Shown here: positions 34,478 through 44,500 of the stretch, in pieces
Numbering within the stretch: position 1 is the first letter of the stretch
Layout: every line of letters starts with the position of its first letter
Assembly: GCA_013347225.1 (NCBI GenBank)
Contig: CP054595.1
Coordinates: 2,600,415-2,664,414, forward strand
Length of the DNA stretch: 64,000 nucleotides
Direction: 5' to 3'
Source: Candidatus Accumulibacter similis
Lineage (GTDB): Bacteria > Pseudomonadota > Gammaproteobacteria > Burkholderiales > Rhodocyclaceae
Position numbers and translations under genes: made by a program
The notes under the pieces: model-generated
What the model saw: the letters and a program-made list of their open reading frames with translations, nothing else
The model's database searches: none
What the model was told of the DNA's origin: nothing

Positions 34478-34727
34478 TTATCCACAGGCGATCGCCCCTC
34501 TTACTTGTAAACATACTTGCATACTACTTGTTAACTACTTGGAGCAGCCCGCAAAGCCTTGCCCCGCAAGGCTTTCAGGCCGGTCGCCGAGAGCGTTTTC
34601 ACGTGGCGGTGAGAGCGTTTTCACGTGGTCGTGAGAGCGTTTTCACGTGGATAACCTGGCGGGTTGGCTGGAAGCCTTGCGGGGCAAGGGTTTGCGGCCG
34701 ATGGCCGGTGAGAGCGTTGTCACGTGG
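34478..34727. other. Iteron-type replication origin (oriV)
   Basis: A perfect DnaA box TTATCCACA (34478-34486) is followed by an AT-rich stretch with repeated TACTTG (34501-34541), then the inverted repeat AAAGCCTTGC/GCAAGGCTTT (34553-34575). Four iterons follow: GAGAGCGTTTTCACGTGG at 34589, 34611 and 34633, exactly 22 bp apart, and a variant with GTTGTC at 34710. The 22-bp phase places them on one face of the helix, as for RepA-bound iterons. Confidence 0.85.
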
Positions 34728-35010
34728 ATAACTTTTCGGGCGGTCCGTTTCTGGGGATAACTCTTCCGGAAAGGGAGCCTCCGGGAGCCGATTTCGGGGG
34801 CTTGCATTTTTTGCGGAATCCGTAGAATGGGTCAGGAGTGCGCCCGGATCGACACCACCCTGGGTCGTCCGGAATTGCACCGGGCCAGCCGGCCGTGCCC
34901 TGCCACACCGGCAACACGAGGTCGTACCAGCCCGGCAACGGGCGCCGCCAATACGGCAGATCGCGTCGGCCGCCCCACGTCACGAGGCATTGATCCATTG
35001 GGAGGAAGCC

Positions 35011-35445
35011 ATGCACGACGAAGCACCGCAACGATTCGAACCCGCCAGCCTGCTGACCTCGCTGGCGGGGCATTCCTGGCGTCTGCTGACGCTGCGTGGC
35101 GACTGGAGGGCGATGCCCGACTCAGGCGCGTTCGTCGCTCTGGCCCTCGGTGTCATGGTTCTCGGCGGTCTGACCGAGCAACTGGTACGCGGCCATTCCC
35201 CGGCGCCTGCCCTGGTCAGCACCCTGCTCTGGCTGGGGGTCGTGCTCGCCGTGTCGAGCCATCGTGGGCAGCCGAACCGTCGGCTGCTCGCCGCGCTGGC
35301 CCTGCTGTCGATCGGCATCGAAGCCCTCCTGATCCTGGCCACCTGGCTCCCCGCAGCCGAATGGCCGGTGGCGATCTGGTCCGGCCTCGCCGTCGTGCGC
35401 CTGCTCCAGCAGGCCAACGGGACGGGTGCCGAGGCGAGTCGCTGA
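35011..35445 (+). CDS. Small membrane protein upstream of traD
   Basis: 144 residues from ATG 35011 with a GGAGGAAG ribosome site. Three or four membrane helices (FVALALGVMVLGGL, PALVSTLLWLGVVLAVSS, RRLLAALALLSIGIEALLIL). It ends 24 bp before the coupling-protein gene and probably belongs to the transfer operon. No family recognised. Confidence 0.65.
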   Translation: MHDEAPQRFEPASLLTSLAGHSWRLLTLRGDWRAMPDSGAFVALALGVMVLGGLTEQLVRGHSPAPALVSTLLWLGVVLAVSSHRGQPNRRLLAALALLSIGIEALLILATWLPAAEWPVAIWSGLAVVRLLQQANGTGAEASR

Positions 35446-35469
35446 CGCGGCGCATCGAGAACCGGTCCG

Positions 35470-37287
35470 ATGGCCACCGCTTCTCCCTACGACTTCGAGC
35501 TGCCCTGGCGCCCGAACTTCGAAGCGAAGATGGCGCTCGTCTGGGCCGGCGGATCGGCGCTGATCATTGCCTTCTCGCTGGCTGTCCCGCTCTTCTCCCG
35601 CTTTTCCGCGCTGCTTGCCGTCGGCTGTGCGCTGGCGGCGGCCTACCGCGGATACCAGGCCTACCAGCGGCTGGCGGACGCTTCGCGGCTGCAGCAGTTC
35701 GGCAAGGAGTTCATCGATCTCGCCGAACTGCAGGGGAAAGCCCGCCGGGCGGCCGAAGCGCAGAGCCTGTGGCTGGGGAAGGGCTTCCCCTGGACCGACA
35801 TCGAGGCCAGCAAGCTGCATGCCCTGATGGCGCTCGGTGTCGCCCGGACGATCGGCCCGGCCGCGCAGCATACCGAGGGCGCCTACTGGATTCACGGCCT
35901 GGCGCGCGAAGCCGACCTCCATTCCGAACTGTCGCACCTCGTCGGACACACGCTGATCGTCGGCACGACCCGCGTCGGCAAGACGCGGCTCTTCGACCTG
36001 CTGGTCGCGCAGGCGATCTTCCGCGGCGAGACGGTGATCATCATCGACCCGAAGGGCGACCACGCGCTGGCGCGCAACGCCCGTGCCGCCTGCGCTGCCG
36101 GCGGGGCAGGGGAGCGCTTCGTGTATTTCCATCCGGCGCATCCCGACCGCTCGGCCTGCATCGATCCCCTGCGCAACTGGAACCGCAAGACCGAACTGGC
36201 GAGCCGTGTCGCCGCGCTGATTCCCTCGGAAACCGGCGCCGACCCGTTCACCGCCTTTGGCTGGAAGGTGTTGAACGACATCATCAACGGCATGATCGCC
36301 ACCGGCCATCGGCCGAATCTCGTGCAGCTGCGGCGCTACGTCGAAGGCGGCCCCGACGGACTCCTGCAGCGCGCCCTGAAGGCGCACTTCACCCGGCGCG
36401 TGCCGGACTGGGAGAGCCGGGCAGCGGCCGCTCTCAGGCGCCACCGGGATCGGCTGCTGGAAGGCTATCTCGCCTTCTATCGCGAGATCGCGGTGCACGA
36501 AGCCCGGTCGGTCGAACTCGATGGTCTGATCTCGACCTACGAGCACAACCGCGAGCACTTCCAGAAGATGGTCGCGTCGCTGATCCCGATTCTCTCGATG
36601 CTGACCAGCGAGCCGCTGCAGGAACTCCTGTCGCCGGATTTCGCGCCCGGCCACGAGCGTCTGGTGACCGACATGTCGAAGATCATCCACGGCCGCAAGG
36701 TGGTCTACATCGGTCTCGATGCACTGGCCGACGCGACCGTCGGCAGCGCCATCGGCTCGATCCTGCTCGCCGATCTCGCCGCCGTCGCCGGCGACCGCTA
36801 CAACTACGGCATCGACTCGCTGGCGCCGGTCAACCTGTTCATCGACGAAGCGGCCGAAGTGCTCAACCAGCCGGCCATCCAGCTGATGAACAAGGGGGGC
36901 GGGGCGGATTTCCGGGTCACCATCGCGACGCAGACCTTTGCCGATTTCGCCAGCCGGCTCGGCGACGAGAACAAGGCCCGCCAGGTGCTCGCCAACACCA
37001 ACCACAAGATCGCCCTGCGCGTCCTCGACTCCGAGACGCAGAAATACCTCGCCGAAGGGATGCCGCAGATCAAGGTCCGCTCGCTGGCGCTGCGCTACGG
37101 GCATCAGGTCGACCCGCGGGTTCAGGCCGAATACACGGCATCCTACCAGGAGCAGATCCTTGAGGAAGAGGCCGAACTCTTTCCGGCGGCGATGCTCGGG
37201 GAACTGCCGCCGCTGCACTTCCTGGCGCGTCTGTCCGGCGGACGGACCCTCAAGGGACGGATTCCGATCCTGGTGGTGCCCGCATGA
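35470..37287 (+). CDS. traD: Conjugative coupling protein TraD (SXT/TraG-VirD4 type)
   Basis: 605 residues. Two N-terminal membrane helices (KMALVWAGGSALIIAFSLAV and FSALLAVGCALAAAY) precede the ATPase: Walker A TLIVGTTRVGKTRLFDLLV, Walker B VNLFIDEAAEVLNQPA, and DFRVTIATQTFADFASRLGD (motif III region). The hallmark IIIDPKGDHALA is present. It links the relaxosome to the type IV secretion channel. It overlaps the DUF4400-like gene by 4 nt. Confidence 0.94.
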   Translation: MATASPYDFELPWRPNFEAKMALVWAGGSALIIAFSLAVPLFSRFSALLAVGCALAAAYRGYQAYQRLADASRLQQFGKEFIDLAELQGKARRAAEAQSLWLGKGFPWTDIEASKLHALMALGVARTIGPAAQHTEGAYWIHGLAREADLHSELSHLVGHTLIVGTTRVGKTRLFDLLVAQAIFRGETVIIIDPKGDHALARNARAACAAGGAGERFVYFHPAHPDRSACIDPLRNWNRKTELASRVAALIPSETGADPFTAFGWKVLNDIINGMIATGHRPNLVQLRRYVEGGPDGLLQRALKAHFTRRVPDWESRAAAALRRHRDRLLEGYLAFYREIAVHEARSVELDGLISTYEHNREHFQKMVASLIPILSMLTSEPLQELLSPDFAPGHERLVTDMSKIIHGRKVVYIGLDALADATVGSAIGSILLADLAAVAGDRYNYGIDSLAPVNLFIDEAAEVLNQPAIQLMNKGGGADFRVTIATQTFADFASRLGDENKARQVLANTNHKIALRVLDSETQKYLAEGMPQIKVRSLALRYGHQVDPRVQAEYTASYQEQILEEEAELFPAAMLGELPPLHFLARLSGGRTLKGRIPILVVPA

Positions 37288-37901
37288 ACCCGGCACGCCG
37301 GGACCCCGCCGCGAGTACCTATGTCGTCGTCGCGCTGCTCCTGGGGATCGCGGCGGTCTGGGCGCTGATTCCGCCAGCGGCGATTCGCAGCGCCTGGGTG
37401 GCCGAGCGGGCCGGGGTGTACGCAATGGCCGGTGCCGGCGAGGCGGTCCTCTTCGGGCGGACCCGGGACGATCTCGAGGCCGCTCTGGCGGGGGACTTCC
37501 GGGAAGTGCTGCGCGACGTGCGCGCGATCGGCCAGGGTCCCTGGGATCCCGCTGGCTTCGCCGACTGGATGCAGGGCCGGGTCGTCGTCACCTGGCTGTG
37601 GCTCGGGCTGGTCGCGTATCGCCTGCAGGTGCTGATGGGATGGTTTTTGCCGGGCATTCCGCTGACGATGGCGGCGTACCTGGACGGCCAGCTCGTGCGC
37701 GAGATCCGCAAACATGCCTTCGTCGCGCAGAGCCCGATGCGGCACAGTCTCGCGGTGCGGGTGCTCTGGATCGTTCTGATCGGGCTCGTCGCCTGGCTGG
37801 TCGTGCCGCTGCCGATGCCCGCACTCCTGCCGCCGGCGCTGATCCTCGCCATCGCCCATGCCCTCTGGCTGTGGGTCAGCAATCTGCAGAAAAGGCTGTG
37901 A
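37284..37901 (+). CDS. DUF4400-like integrating-element membrane protein
   Basis: 205 residues with four predicted membrane segments (YVVVALLLGIAAVWALIPPA, VVTWLWLGLVAYRLQVLMGW, VRVLWIVLIGLVAWLVVPLP, LLPPALILAIAHALWLWVSN). DUF4400-type proteins usually sit directly after traD in SXT-like transfer operons, as here. A role in the mating channel is assumed, not shown. Confidence 0.75.
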   Translation: MNPARRDPAASTYVVVALLLGIAAVWALIPPAAIRSAWVAERAGVYAMAGAGEAVLFGRTRDDLEAALAGDFREVLRDVRAIGQGPWDPAGFADWMQGRVVVTWLWLGLVAYRLQVLMGWFLPGIPLTMAAYLDGQLVREIRKHAFVAQSPMRHSLAVRVLWIVLIGLVAWLVVPLPMPALLPPALILAIAHALWLWVSNLQKRL

Positions 37902-38049
37902 CGGCGTGGGACCGGCGGGGCGGCAGCGACGGCTGCGACGATTCGGGCGAGGCGCGGCTGGCTTCGCCGGCTCGATCGCCGTTGACCGAAGCGGCCGTGT
38001 TTGCAGACAATCGCCGTGTCCCCTCAGCGTTCCACCGGCCACTTTCCGC

Positions 38050-38808
38050 GTGCCTCTGCGCTCCCACCGAAACTTGCCTGCACTCGCCTTGGCCGCGCTG
38101 CTCGTCGGCAGCGTTCAGGCCGCGCCGTTGCCGGCGGAATGGTGGTGGTACTGGGACCGCCCGGCGAACAAGCTTCCCGTACCCCGGCCCGGTGTCGGCG
38201 CCGCCGTGTTGACGCGGCACGTCTACTTCTCGGGCGGCCGCGTGATCGCCGTTGCGCGCCGCAGCGCGCTGACCCTGCCGCCGGGGGTCGTCTCGATTCC
38301 GCTGATTCACGTCGAGGTGGATCCCGCGCAGCCCTTCGCCGGCACCGACGAGCAGCGGAACCGACTGCGCGACCTGGTTGTTGCCGAGGCACTGGTGGCG
38401 CGCCGTCCCCCGCTGATCCAGCTCGACTTCGAGGCCAGGCAATCGCAGCGGCGTTTCTGGACGGCTGCGGTCCAGGCCATCCGCGAGCGACTGCCGACGG
38501 AGGTGCGACTCTCGGTCACCGCGCTGGCGAGTTGGTGTTTTGGGGACCGCTGGCTCGCCGAGGTGCCGGCCGACGAGATCGTCCCGATGTACTTCCGGCT
38601 GGGCAAGGCGAGAGACGCCTTCATCGCACGCAGTGCGGCCGGGATTCCCGAGCCGCGCTGCCGAGAGGCGCATGGCGTGGCCGATGACGAGCCGCCGTGG
38701 CCGGTGGCTCTGCCGGGGCGCCGCTACGTGTTTCTTGGTGCGCGTCCGACCGGGCAGAATCCTCGGACTCCTCCTGTCGGAGCAGGCGAGCATGATCCGG
38801 CCCGGTAG
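38050..38808 (+). CDS. Secreted DUF3142-like protein
   Basis: About 252 residues from GTG 38050. A signal-like segment (LPALALAALLVGSVQAAP) leads into EWWWYWDRPANKLPVPRPGV. IQLDFEARQSQRRFWTAAVQ and VRLSVTALASWCFGDRWLAE match the DUF3142 pattern I recall, a probable TIM-barrel-like periplasmic protein. The function is unknown. It overlaps the following gene by 17 nt, suggesting one operon inserted after the transfer genes. Confidence 0.55.
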   Translation: MPLRSHRNLPALALAALLVGSVQAAPLPAEWWWYWDRPANKLPVPRPGVGAAVLTRHVYFSGGRVIAVARRSALTLPPGVVSIPLIHVEVDPAQPFAGTDEQRNRLRDLVVAEALVARRPPLIQLDFEARQSQRRFWTAAVQAIRERLPTEVRLSVTALASWCFGDRWLAEVPADEIVPMYFRLGKARDAFIARSAAGIPEPRCREAHGVADDEPPWPVALPGRRYVFLGARPTGQNPRTPPVGAGEHDPAR

Positions 38809-41139
38809 TGCCTGGTGGACACGCGCGCCGGCAGCCTGCGCCGTGCTCCTGCTGACCGCGGCACTGGCCGTCGTCCCGGCGGGCGTGCGCGCCTCCAACG
38901 GCAGCGAATACTTCAGTGACCCGTTCCTCGCGTCGTGGGGACCGGCGCGGCCGATTGGCGATCTGGCGACCGGCAGCCTGGGCGTCGTCGAGCGGACCTG
39001 GTGGCGACGGCCGCTGCTGCTCGCCTGGTTCCGCTTCAACGAACTGCCGTTTCCTGCGGAGGCGGCCGACGCCTTCAGCTACCGGGAGCTGGGCGCGATC
39101 ATCGACCCCCGGAAATCGGTGGCGGCCTGGCGCGAGGCGGCGAAGACGGCAGCCCCGGATCTCGAGCCCGCCGCAGAACCGAGCGCCGATGCCGATCTGC
39201 CGGGGACGACCTGGGGCTGGTTCGAGAACTGTCCGGCGGATAGCTGGGAGCAGGCGCGTCGGACGCTCCTCGCACGCAGCGAGGTCTGGGGCGCCGGCAG
39301 CGCCGCCCTGCGCAACTGGATCGTCGCCCAGCACCAGGTCTTCGCGCGCTGCCGGCTCGGGCCGGAGTATTTTCGGAAGGACGTGCCGACGGAAGGACGC
39401 GTTCGGTGGGGGAGGACACCGCCGGAGATGCCCCTGCCGGATCTGTCGCTGCCCGAGCCGCCGCCCGGTGCGCCGCGGCTGCTGCTCAAGGACCGCGATT
39501 ACCAGCGCGCCAGCGCGCTGTTCTACGAGGGGCACTACGCCGACGCCGAACGCGCATTCCGGGCGATTGCCCGTGACGCTCGGTCGCCGTGGCGGGGCTG
39601 GGGCCAGTACCTGGCCTTGCGGGCGCACTTTCGCGAACTCGAGGTCATCCCGGGCGCAAAGATCGCGGAGAACCGGGTGAGCCAGCTGCGCCGCGACGTG
39701 GACGCCGCGCTGGCCGATGCCAGGCGGCGCGGTGCCGACGAGGAAGTGGCGCGCCTGCAGGCTCTGCGCAGCCTGGTGGGGGTCCGGCTCGAGCCGGCGA
39801 CGCGTTTTCGGGAACTCGGAGCCGCCCTGTCGCGGCCGCAGACCGATGCCACCACCTTCCGGCAGGCGGTCATCGACTACGCCTACCTGCACCGCCAGTT
39901 GCCGCCGGCGGAGCCCCTCGGGGAATGGCTGACCGGGTTGATCGAGGCACGCGACCCGACCAGCCGATCGTGCGGCGGCCGAGCCGTATCCTCCGACATG
40001 AGCTATCCCACTCCGGCCGAGATCCGGTGTCGACGTGCCCAACTGAGCCAGAAGGCGTTCACCCGCTACCAGAAGAGTCCCGGCAAACGAGCATGGCTGT
40101 TCACGGCCGCCGCCTTTGCAGAACGGGGCGATCCGCACCGCGAGGCGCTGCTGCAGGCTCTCGCCGACGTTCCGGATGGACACCCGGGTTCGACCACCTT
40201 CCTGTTGCACCGCCTGCGGCTCAGCGGCCGCGACGACGGGCGACATCTGGCGGAAGTGCTGCTGGCCCGTCCCGAGGTGGTGGCGGATTACTCGGCGCGC
40301 AACCGGGTCCGCCAGTACCGGATGCTCTCGGCGGCCAGCCTCGAAGAGTTCTGGAGCGATGCGGTACGCGAGCGGGGCGGCGGCATCGACCGGGACACCC
40401 TGCTGAAGGGGCCGCCCGTCGTGGCGGAGACGTCGCGCGTCTGGGATGCGGACGGGACCTGGATCCTGGATTACGAATTGCCCGACTCGGCCCTGCTCGC
40501 AACCGCGACGCAAGCGGCGTGGCCGGAGACGTTGCGGCGGCAGGTGGCGGGGATGCTCTGGGCCCGCGCCGTCCTGCGCGGGGACACCCAGTCGGCACGG
40601 AACATTCTGGGGCTCCCCGAGTTGCAGAGCACCTGTCGTCGGAAGACTCGGCCCGGCTGGCCTCGATCGGTGACGACGCCGTGTTTCTCATGGAGGGCAG
40701 GCTCACGCTGTGGAATCGGGCCCTGGCGCCCGTCGTGGGCGGAGACTGGTGTCGGCTGCGGCCGCCGGTCGTCGCCGAACGTCAGGAAGAAGGCTGGGGT
40801 GACCGCGACGATCCCGCGTACCGGTTCGGGGAAGCGGCGCTGCGCCTCCTGCCGGTCGACGCGCTCGAACGGTGGCGGGCGGAACGCCAGGTTCTCGACG
40901 CCCTGCCGCCGCGCACGAACCTCTTGATGCAGAACACGCTGGATTTTGTCGCACGCTTCCCGTCCGACCCGCGCGCTCCGCGACTGCTCCGGCAAACCGT
41001 CCATGCCACGCGCCTCGACCACTGCGGTGATGCCTCAGCAGGCGCCCTGTCAAGGAAGGCGTTCAACCTGCTCCAACGGCACTATCGCCAAACGGAGGAG
41101 GCTCGACGCACGAGGCACTGGTTCAAGCCGGGGTACTGA
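38792..41139 (+). CDS. Secreted repeat protein of unknown function, with a frameshift
   Basis: A ~783-residue protein from ATG 38792 with a signal peptide (CAVLLLTAALAVVPAGVRAS). The middle looks like TPR-type helices (YQRASALFYEGHYADAERAF). The frame stops at about 40650 after GLPELQSTCRRK, but the protein continues in another frame (EHLSSEDSARLASIGDDAVF to HWFKPGY), so one base is gained or lost near 40618-40632. Either it is recently broken or this is a sequencing error. It is paired with the DUF3142-like gene; no enzymatic motif is seen. Confidence 0.6.
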
Positions 41140-41566
41140 GCGGGCTGGAAGAGGGTGTGGTACTGACCTCTGAGCGGAGCACTGCCGGCGTACACGAAAG
41201 GGCATCCGCTGTGGTCAGTGCGAGACGATCAAGGGCGTAGCTGCTTACTGCGCAACCGCCGCTAGCCGAGGGCAAGATATTGCCCGCCAGGGCTACAGAA
41301 CTGAGTTGCGAGCGTTGCAGTTGGACTTCCGCCAGACTTTCCCGGCTCGTCCGCACTGGGCACTCAACAGCGTTGGCAACATATACGTGCTTACGATAAG
41401 CTCATGCCCAGCCATCGCTTCTCGCCTTCGCTCGATGAACGCTTGGCCAACGTCATGTTGCCCAAGCGAAGCGGTGGCTCACCAGCCATTGGATTCACAG
41501 AAATTCGCGGACTTTATCCGCGGAGATGTGTCGATGTAGAGGCTAACTTCACGGGGTTGGGACGAA
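41140..41566. other. Boundary region between transfer genes and defence locus
   Basis: 427 bp with lower GC than either side and no supported gene. It presumably holds the promoter of the rightward arm of the defence locus. Confidence 0.45.
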
Positions 41567-44500
41567 GTGACTGGGTTCAGCACCGACTACGTCAACCAGA
41601 TCGCGATCAACCTGCGCGATCGGTACAAGAGCGGGTTTCCGATCCTCAAGGAACTGGTACAGAACGCAGACGACGCGGGCGCCAGGAATCTGGTGTTTGG
41701 CTACCACCCGGGACATGGTGACTCGGCCGACCACATGCTCCTGCGCGGACCAGCGCTCTGGGTTCTGAACGATGGTGCGTTCAAGTCGAGCGATCGGCGC
41801 GCCATCCGTTCTTTCGGGCTCAACGCAAAGGCCGGGGACTCAGGTGCCATTGGCAAGTTCGGGCTTGGGATGAAGAGCGTGTTTCACCTGTGCGAGAGTT
41901 TCCTCTACGTAGCCTGTGGCGGTGGCGAGTTGGTCCACGATGTCCTCAACCCATGGAAGGCCGAGGATGCCGATTGTGCGGCGATGCACCTCCAATGGGA
42001 GCAAGTCACGAGTCGCGACGTCGAGTGCATTGCGTCGGTGGCCAGGGAGCAGCCGGAGGTGTCACGGGCCACGGACTGGTTCCTGTTGTGGGTCCCACTG
42101 CGACAGCGATCGCATATTCCGCGTGGTACCGACCGCCCTGCAGCGGCCATCATCGAGCGCTACCCCGGCGAGAACCCACACGAGGATCTCGACTTCTTCT
42201 CCGATCCCCGGACGGATCAGCGCATCGGGGCCGTCTTGCCCTTGCTGAAGAGCCTCGAGAGGGTTCGGTTCGCAGGCGCATCCATGCGGCAACCGTTCAC
42301 GGTCACATTGGATGCCCAGCCTGCGGGGCAGAGACTGGATCATACGACCGATGCCCGTCGTATCCACGGTGTCGTCCGGGACGATCGGCCGCGTGCCGAG
42401 CACATGCACTTCCTGGTTCGACAGCGAGTCGCTTGCGAGGCGGAGCCGTTCGCAGCGCTGCGGGCCTACAGTAGCTGGCCGACGTCGATGGTGATCACGG
42501 AATCCGGCCGGAGGGAGCCGCGGCCCGACAAGGCGATCGCCGAAGCCGCCTTGATGTTCACTCACGCCAACAGCCGGCCTGGCCGGGTCATTCTGCAGTG
42601 GGCAGTGTTCCTTCCAGCGGATGAGCAACGGTTCAGCTACGAGGCCCTGATCCCCGGATCCTCACGGGAATACCGGATCGTGCTGCACGGTCAGTTCTTC
42701 GTCGACGCCGGCCGCCGCGGTATTGCCGACATGGAGTCTCTGGACAGACCGCGCGAGTCCTTGCCGGCAGGGGAGCCCTCGCAGCATGCCCTCATCCGCC
42801 AGTGGAATCAGGCGCTCGCTCAGGAGTCGGTCCTGCCCGAGTTTCTGCCTACGCTCGCCGAGTACGTGACGGCGACGGGCCTCAAGGACGATGAGGCGGC
42901 GGAACTCACCGCTGCCATAACGCGGTGTGCCGCCGTCGGAGACGCGGGAAGTCGCGTGGAGTTCTTCCCGACGTTTCGGTCCTTGATGTGCGAGAGGCAC
43001 TCGTGGGTTCGCCGTCTTGTGAGGACCGGTGCGCGGTGGGAACTCATCGAGTCGAGTGCCGAACAACTACTGGCGCTGCCGGCGCCGCCAGCTCGCGACC
43101 CGGAGAGACCCTGGCGCGTATTACCCGGCTTGGCTGTGCTGGTGGGGAGATACGCCTTGATCGACGCGGACGCCCCGCGTCTCTTGCGTGCCGTGGCCAT
43201 CTGGGAGCCCGAGTTATTGCTCAAGGCGTTGACCGGATTGAATCCGGAAGTCCTAAAGAGCGAGACCGATCTCGACTATCTCGCCGGGTTCCTCGAGCAG
43301 GAGGGGCGGCGGTGCGTGCAGGCCGGAGAGGTTCAGGATGCCCTAGTAGTGGAACTGCGTCGTTTTCTGTTGGGCTCCCGGCTGGCTGAAGTCCGCCAAC
43401 ACAGGAAGATCTTCAAGAGGATCGTGGCGCTTCTCACGGGAGACCGAGTCTTCGGCCTAGGGCCGGTCGACCCTAACGCCAAGGGAGCGCTCCCGGAGAG
43501 GCTGCTCCGCAAGATCTTGGCGAGCCCCACGAGGGCCCTGCCGCTACCCGGCGACTTGGCGCCCGACGGAGTCGATGCAAAGCCGCGCCAGGCAGACTTG
43601 CTGGCCTGGCTGCAGGCGCTGACGCGCGGTAATTCGAGCGGCACCTCGGCAAGTGACTCGACGCCTGCGCAGATGCTCGACGCCGCCGAACGGATCATCA
43701 AGGCCGCCGGTGCCGATGACGCGCAAGCGCAAGTCGCACTGCTCAGGCAATGCGACTGGCTGAAGGTACTTCGAGCCTGGAGAGGCCACAATAGCGAGGT
43801 CGAGGCGGTTTCTCTTGCGGACGTGATGCAAGCGCACACTCGGGGTACGCTTTTCAAAGTGTCCGACGCGACCCGGCCTCTTGGGTTCGTCCCCAAGCTG
43901 GCGCAGGCGTTGCCAGCCCTTGGCACATTGATCGTTCGATCCGCGGTGGCGGCGTATGCCGAAACGGCGCGTGACTCGAGTGCCGGCAGAGTTCCGGGCA
44001 CCGAGAACGTAGAAGCGATCCTCCGCTGCGCGGGTGCCGAGTCCACAGCGCCCGAGCTTGGAAGCGAGTCGCAACGGGCCGAGCTTCTCACGCTGGTGGC
44101 GACGGCTCGACTAGACGATCGAACCGTGGTCAGGGGTGTGAGGTACCTCCTGCACGGCTCCGCAGACCATTACCTGGACACGGCGGACGTGCTCTGGAAG
44201 GACCCGGTGGGGCAGAAGTCTCCGTGGGTTCGATTGTGGCGAATGATCGACGAGTCACCGTGGCGAATCCTGGCTGACCGGCTGTGCAGTTCCATTCCGG
44301 ATAAATGTGCGCGGACGCTCAACGTGCAGGCGGTAGACGAGACCTCGGTGCTTAATCGACTGCGCGCATGCATCGACTTCAGCCGGGTGGACGCCTCGGC
44401 GTTCTCGTCCGAGGAGATCGATTTTCTCTTGGGGCGCGTGGCCGAGAAGCATTCGTGGAGACACCTGCCGCTTCATCGTGACACGGCCGGCGGAATTGGA

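Noticed and set aside
34589..34727. CRISPR-like repeats
   Set aside because: The repeats are 18 bp with 4-bp gaps and lie next to repA and a DnaA box, which fits iterons.
34827..37163. A 778-residue open frame overlapping traD
   Set aside because: Arg/Pro/Gly-rich shadow of the traD frame; the coupling-protein motifs are in the other frame.
38621..40513. A 630-residue open frame opposite the secreted cargo protein
   Set aside because: Codon-shadow translation without motifs; the rightward frame has a signal peptide and continuous protein-like sequence.
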